From: Piscicoccus intestinalis NBRC 104926
Lineage (GTDB): Bacteria > Actinomycetota > Actinomycetes > Actinomycetales > Dermatophilaceae
NCBI RefSeq assembly: GCF_001515525.1
Contig: NZ_BCNQ01000017.1
Coordinates: 1-60,237, forward strand
DNA length: 60,237 nt
Reading direction: 5' to 3'
A model generated the notes under the pieces. The model saw only the letters and a program-made list of their open reading frames with translations. It searched no databases and was not told the origin of the DNA. Numbering within the stretch: the stretch's first letter is position 1; each line of letters begins with the position of its first letter. Of this stretch, positions 59,954 to 60,237 are shown piece after piece. Position numbers and translations under genes: made by a program.

Positions 59954-60237
59954 GTACTCAGGATACGCGCAGACCTAAGTGATGTACAGAACTGCAATCA
60001 CTGCCCTCACCCTTCTGCGCGTCTCGTTGACTCCATCTATGACACCCATTCAACGCACGCCGCCCCGTTCTGCGCTGCTCTGGTGCCAACAGACCTCCGT
60101 GCCATCTGATGCGCCAGGAACCGCACCACGGGAGCACCTCAGCAGAGACGCGGTAGAACAAAACGAGATATAGGCCCAATCACATCGAACAGCCCCGCTG
60201 GCGCTCAGAATTGTCGGCGCCGCTCAGGCGCTTCTGA
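59954..60237. other. 284-bp lower-GC flank without a recognised gene
   Basis: Upstream of the recombinase start to the right edge the composition falls to roughly 55% GC. No credible frame or RNA gene was recognised. A minus-strand frame of 18 codons enters from the edge and stops at 60180-60182; it could be the end of a gene outside the window. Attachment-site sequences would be expected here, but none can be identified without a comparison genome. Confidence 0.5.

Noticed and set aside
59565-60109. Plus-strand frame opposite the recombinase
   Set aside because: It is antisense to a clear resolvase domain and contains no family pattern of its own.

Overview
The window is high-GC (about 70% or more) bacterial chromosome with short intergenic gaps, frequent GTG starts and many 1- or 4-base start/stop overlaps. 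The gene content points to Actinomycetota: a mycothiol-pathway deacetylase (MshB), an actinobacterial-type DapD, a DUF3117 protein, an Mrp without the usual CxxC pair, a ThrE exporter and a SigE-type sigma factor near TatB and Mrp. The set would fit order Micrococcales, but that placement is inference.

Layout. 1-8.3 kb: tail of an amino-acid-polymerase/acyltransferase-like protein, an M1 aminopeptidase, ThrE, aminopeptidase P, lipoprotein Cu/Zn superoxide dismutase, a YflT-like stress protein and an acyl-CoA dehydrogenase. 8.5-16.3 kb: a repeat-rich stretch with one frameshifted gene, then a minus-strand carbon block of two HpcH/HpaI CoA-ester lyases, pyruvate:ferredoxin oxidoreductase (NifJ) and a translationally coupled dihydroorotate-dehydrogenase-like protein. 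16.6-22.8 kb: DedA, an MgtE-N/CBS protein, DUF1003, Mrp, TatB, SigE and an O-methyltransferase. 22.9-32.3 kb: DUF3117, a GT-C mannosyltransferase-like protein, a DivIVA-domain protein, a LOG-family protein, the lysine/peptidoglycan genes dapE, dapD and dapC, citrate synthase and a 7Fe ferredoxin. 32.5-37.8 kb: VanW, flavin reductase, MshB, PPK2 and a HAD phosphatase.

38.0-40.3 kb is an accessory island: an intact Phd/VapC pair, an intact VapB/VapC pair, and between them the remains of a membrane protein and of a MazF-type toxin. 40.3-54.4 kb returns to core genes: TypA, Nudix, CBS protein, an ABC exporter with its two-component system, an alanine-type aminotransferase, a glutamine amidotransferase, a heparinase-like protein, an acyltransferase and RpiB. 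From 54.4 kb regulators with visible operators control NAD(P)-binding proteins (HxlR and TetR families). The right end, 57.7-60.2 kb, is a second accessory patch: a zeta-toxin N-terminus fused in frame to a carboxymuconolactone-decarboxylase C-terminus, its ParD-like antitoxin, a cytidine-deaminase/ASCH fusion protein and a truncated serine recombinase.

The most noteworthy items are the zeta/CMD chimera, the deaminase/ASCH fusion, two dispersed long-palindrome families (two copies each), the recurrence of short tandem repeats exactly over stop codons, the paired TetR operators, and the apparent absence of an anti-sigma gene next to sigE. No tRNA, rRNA or CRISPR array was recognised.
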